From the NCBI GenBank assembly GCA_041495845.1, contig JBGQDM010000080.1, forward strand, positions 1 to 15,163: a stretch of 15,163 bases of DNA, given 5' to 3'. Positions 13,341 through 15,163 of the stretch are shown here, piece by piece. The notes beneath the pieces were generated by a model. The model searched no databases. It had not been told where the DNA came from and saw only the letters and a list, made by a program, of their open reading frames with translations. This stretch comes from JBGQDM01 sp041495845 (GTDB taxonomy: Bacteria > Acidobacteriota > Terriglobia > Terriglobales > Acidobacteriaceae). Each line of letters starts with the position of its first letter. Position 1 is the first letter of the stretch. Made by a program: the position numbers and the translations under genes.

Positions 13341-14453
13341 TTATCCACAAAATCTGCGGTGCTGGTCCAAAATGAACGGATCGGTCATGCCCGCGATGTA
13401 ATCGCAAACCACGCGCGCGGCCGGCGCTTGCCGGATCTTCTCTCGATAGGAAGTGGGCAGGTCGCTGGGACGGCGCATCCAGTGCGCAAACAGCTGGCGG
13501 ATGACGCGCTCTGCTTCTTCTTTTTCCGGCTCCAGGGCTTGGCTAAAGTAGAGATTGCGCGAGAGGAACTCTTTGCAACTCTTTCGCTGCTCTTCCGTTT
13601 CTTCGTCGAATCTCACTAGCCGGGCTGGGTTGCGCCACACCGCTTCGAGGCTGCGCACACCCGAGGATTTCACCGCCGCCGCCGTGCCTTCGATGAGCGC
13701 GGAAACAAAGTGGTCAATCAACCGTTTGAGGGCTTCGTTGAATTTCAGTTTGTCCGAAGCGGCGGGATAAGTGGTCTCCGCCCAGCGAAAAAGCTGGTCA
13801 AACAGTGGAATGCCATCGCGAACTTGTTTGAGCGTAAGCAGCTTGGCCTCGAAGCCATCATCAAGATCAGCGGTGTTGTAGGCGATTTCGTCAGCCAGGT
13901 CAATGAGCTGGGCCTCCAGCGGCGGCCGCTGGTCGAGCAGATACTCAGCCAGTTCGGGATGGCTGTCAGGTTCGTAGTCGCGCGAATGTTTGATGATTCC
14001 TTCCCGCACCTCAAACGTCAGATTCAGGCCACGAAACGCCGCATAGCGGACCTCGAAGTCTTCCACAATGCGCAACGCGTGCAGGTTGTGGTCGAAAGCG
14101 TGTCCGTGCTCACGCATAGCAATGTCGAGAGCGCGTTCCCCGGCGTGGCCAAAGGGGGGATGGCCGAGATCATGCACCAGCGCCAGCGCCTCCACCAGGT
14201 CCACGTTTAACCCCAGGCGGGCCGCAATGGTGCGGGCCATCTGCGAGACTTCGATGGTGTGGGTCAGACGATTGCGGAAGTGGTCGGAGTAGCGGCGGGT
14301 GAAAACCTGCGTCTTGGCTTCGAGGCGGCGAAAGGCGCGGGCGTGGATGACGCGGTCCCGATCGCGCTGGAAATCGTTGCGATAGGGATGGGCCGGTTCG
14401 GGATGACGGCGGCCGCGGGAAGTTTCCACCCGCACCGCGTAATCGGCCAGCAT
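13341..14453 (-). CDS. dgt: dGTP triphosphohydrolase-like HD protein
   Basis: A 370-residue cytoplasmic HD-domain enzyme that hydrolyses deoxynucleoside triphosphates to nucleoside and triphosphate, controlling dNTP pools. Signatures are the N-terminal SRGRRHPE, YRNDFQRDRDRVIHARAFRRLEAKTQVF (24-51), His65 in RLTHTIEV, His94-Asp95 in VHDLGHPPFGHAGE, and Asp188 in LADEIAYNTADLDDG; these form the metal site. The length fits the shorter bacterial dGTPase-like subfamily rather than the 505-residue E. coli enzyme, so substrate breadth is uncertain. No Shine-Dalgarno sequence precedes the ATG; TAGACT (14465-14460) lies 6 bases upstream. The gene follows the selenoprotein gene after 33 bases on the same strand, suggesting co-transcription, and converges on the dehydrogenase gene. 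Confidence 0.93.
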   Translation of the reverse strand: MLADYAVRVETSRGRRHPEPAHPYRNDFQRDRDRVIHARAFRRLEAKTQVFTRRYSDHFRNRLTHTIEVSQMARTIAARLGLNVDLVEALALVHDLGHPPFGHAGERALDIAMREHGHAFDHNLHALRIVEDFEVRYAAFRGLNLTFEVREGIIKHSRDYEPDSHPELAEYLLDQRPPLEAQLIDLADEIAYNTADLDDGFEAKLLTLKQVRDGIPLFDQLFRWAETTYPAASDKLKFNEALKRLIDHFVSALIEGTAAAVKSSGVRSLEAVWRNPARLVRFDEETEEQRKSCKEFLSRNLYFSQALEPEKEEAERVIRQLFAHWMRRPSDLPTSYREKIRQAPAARVVCDYIAGMTDPFILDQHRRFCG

Positions 14454-14486
14454 GGCGGAAGTCTAGCAGGTTCGCAGGGCGGTGAG

Positions 14487-15053
14487 TTACTTGCCGGCTT
14501 GCAGGCGCTGCAAGACCTCATCCGCCTTGGGGATGTCGGGCACGCTCTCGCTCACGCGGCGCCACCGTTCGCGGCCCTGCTCGTCGATCAACAGCGTGGT
14601 GCGGAGAGCAATGTCCATGTCGCCCTTGCCGTGCGGGTGCAACAGACCGTACTGGCGGATGACCGCAGCGCCCGGATCGCTGAGCACGGGAAAGCGCTGG
14701 TTGACTTTCTTGTCCCACACCATGTGTGCGTGTTCTTGATCGTCGACGCTGATGGCGACAATGCGGACACCAAGGCGGTCAAAATCAGAAGATCGCTGTG
14801 CGAACTCGCGCAGTTGGCTCATGCAGAAGGGTCACCAATACCCGCGGTAGAAGATCAGCAAGACCCGGTTGCCGCGCAGATCGGCGAGGTGAAACGGACG
14901 ACCGTTCTGATCATTGAGAATGAAATCCGGCGCGAGTTGGCCTTCGGCGCTGGCGATCTGCGGCTTGGGAACGTGGAGAATCCAGGCGGCGGCCCCTGCC
15001 AATACGAGCACCAGAACCAGACCGAACCAGAGGATTTTGCGACGTCGCGTCAT
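14487..15053 (-). CDS. Membrane-anchored peroxiredoxin-like selenoprotein (Sec at residue 74, encoded by TGA 14834-14832)
   Basis: Read through the in-frame TGA, this is a single 188-residue AhpC/TSA-type thioredoxin-fold protein. Residues 1-6 (MTRRRK) and a hydrophobic stretch at about 8-26 form a signal anchor, placing the redox domain outside the cytoplasm. The domain starts at QLAPDFILNDQNGRPFHLADLRGNRVLLIFYRGYW, then Sec74-Pro75-Phe76-Cys77, then MSQLREFAQR. Relatives carry FYRGxWCPxC here, so Sec replaces the first, reactive Cys of a CxxC-like site. The second half keeps the family features VRIVAISVDD, FPVLSDP and LRTTLLIDEQGRERWR (Arg151 at the conserved Prx Arg). Likely role: reduction of peroxides or thiol/disulfide exchange at the membrane. 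A candidate SECIS lies just after the TGA. Selenoprotein synthesis also needs selA, selB, selC and selD elsewhere in the genome. A TGC-to-TGA point mutation is the alternative. No clear ribosome binding site is visible. Confidence 0.85.
14796..14813 (-). promoter_or_regulatory. Candidate bacterial SECIS element
   Basis: On the minus strand CTGCGCGAGTTCGCACAG folds as CTG-c-GCG / CGC-a-CAG around the loop AGTT, with one C-A mismatch. The loop starts 25 bases after the TGA and has G in its second position. Bacterial SECIS elements lie within the coding region shortly after the UGA, with a small apical loop carrying G in its first two positions, bound by SelB. The stem codes for residues in LREFAQ, so it must serve both protein and RNA. 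Confidence 0.65.
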
Positions 15054-15064
15054 CAGTGAGGAAA

Positions 15065-15079
15065 CGGCACACTGTGCCG
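15065..15079. repeat. Perfect inverted repeat upstream of the selenoprotein gene
   Basis: CGGCACA-C-TGTGCCG: 7-base arms around a single central base. It lies 11 bases upstream of the selenoprotein ATG (15053) and just beyond the stop of the preceding gene (15084-15082). It is operator-like; a 1-base loop makes it a poor RNA hairpin. It could be a binding site for a dimeric regulator or chance. Confidence 0.4.
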
Positions 15080-15081
15080 GC

Positions 15082-15163
15082 TCAATTCTGCTTTTGTCCC
15101 AGGTCTTCCTTGGCCAGCCGAATCTTCGCAGATTCGAGTTTCCTCTGGATGCGGTCGACGCTC
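15082..15163 (-). CDS. C-terminal tail of an unidentified upstream gene (cut by the window edge)
   Basis: The last 26 codons of a minus-strand frame ending in TGA at 15084-15082. The visible peptide is highly charged and helix-prone (RIQRKLESAKIRLAKEDLGQ), perhaps a coiled coil. The frame is open to the edge and the spacing to the selenoprotein start is 28 bases, so it could be the previous gene of the same operon. I do not recognise the family from this fragment. Confidence 0.5.
   Translation of the reverse strand, partial: SVDRIQRKLESAKIRLAKEDLGQKQN

Noticed and set aside
14832..14834. Peroxiredoxin gene read as a pseudogene or as two separate small genes
   Set aside because: The stop falls exactly on the redox Cys column, the frame continues without shift, both halves keep family sequence, and a SECIS-like stem follows. 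A single point mutation remains possible but is the weaker explanation.
1..15163. CRISPR array, tRNA/rRNA, insertion sequence or phage segment
   Set aside because: No regularly spaced direct repeats, RNA gene signatures, transposase or integrase sequence was found on either strand by reading.

Overview
The window looks like a chromosomal segment of a GC-rich, Gram-negative bacterium, most likely a member of the Acidobacteriota. That placement is an inference from gene style (SurA/PpiC-type chaperone, OmpA-like protein with an Ala-rich coiled coil, PQQ-type sorbosone dehydrogenase, M49-like peptidase), not from a marker gene. No rRNA, tRNA, insertion sequence, phage gene or CRISPR array was seen. 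Coding density is high and no gap exceeds about 290 bases.

Layout. Positions 1-3694 (minus strand) form a tight run read right to left: a SurA-like periplasmic peptidyl-prolyl isomerase, a YhaM-type OB-fold/HD 3'-5' exoribonuclease, a HAD hydrolase, and chorismate synthase, which runs off the left edge. Divergent from it, on the plus strand, is a secreted zinc peptidase resembling dipeptidyl peptidase III (about 3861-5612). Convergent to that is a minus-strand pair, MurJ-family flippase (8013-6439) followed by a small SpoIIE/PP2C-like protein (6381-5626) that lacks two metal ligands. A class III aminotransferase (8117-9481, plus) diverges from murJ behind a near-consensus promoter so close to the ATG that the mRNA should be leaderless. 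A strong hairpin separates it from a convergent OmpA-like protein (10409-9540, minus). Next comes a plus-strand pair, an exported M20 metallohydrolase and a PQQ-type sugar dehydrogenase (10697-13280), whose ribosome binding site overlaps the upstream stop. The right end is again minus strand: an unidentified gene tail, a peroxiredoxin-like gene, and dGTP triphosphohydrolase.

Main discovery: the peroxiredoxin-like gene (15053-14487) has an in-frame TGA exactly where this family has the first Cys of its W-C-P-x-C redox motif, giving FYRGYW-Sec-PFC. A short stem with a 4-nt loop carrying G in its second position begins 18 nt after the TGA, with the loop starting 25 nt after it, as expected of a bacterial SECIS. 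The two halves that an ordinary gene caller would report as separate small ORFs are best read as one 188-residue, membrane-anchored selenoprotein. Other points worth attention are a predicted pseudophosphatase, an OmpA-like domain without its peptidoglycan-binding Asp/Arg pair, a divergent MurJ, and a five-Cys cluster in the aminotransferase.
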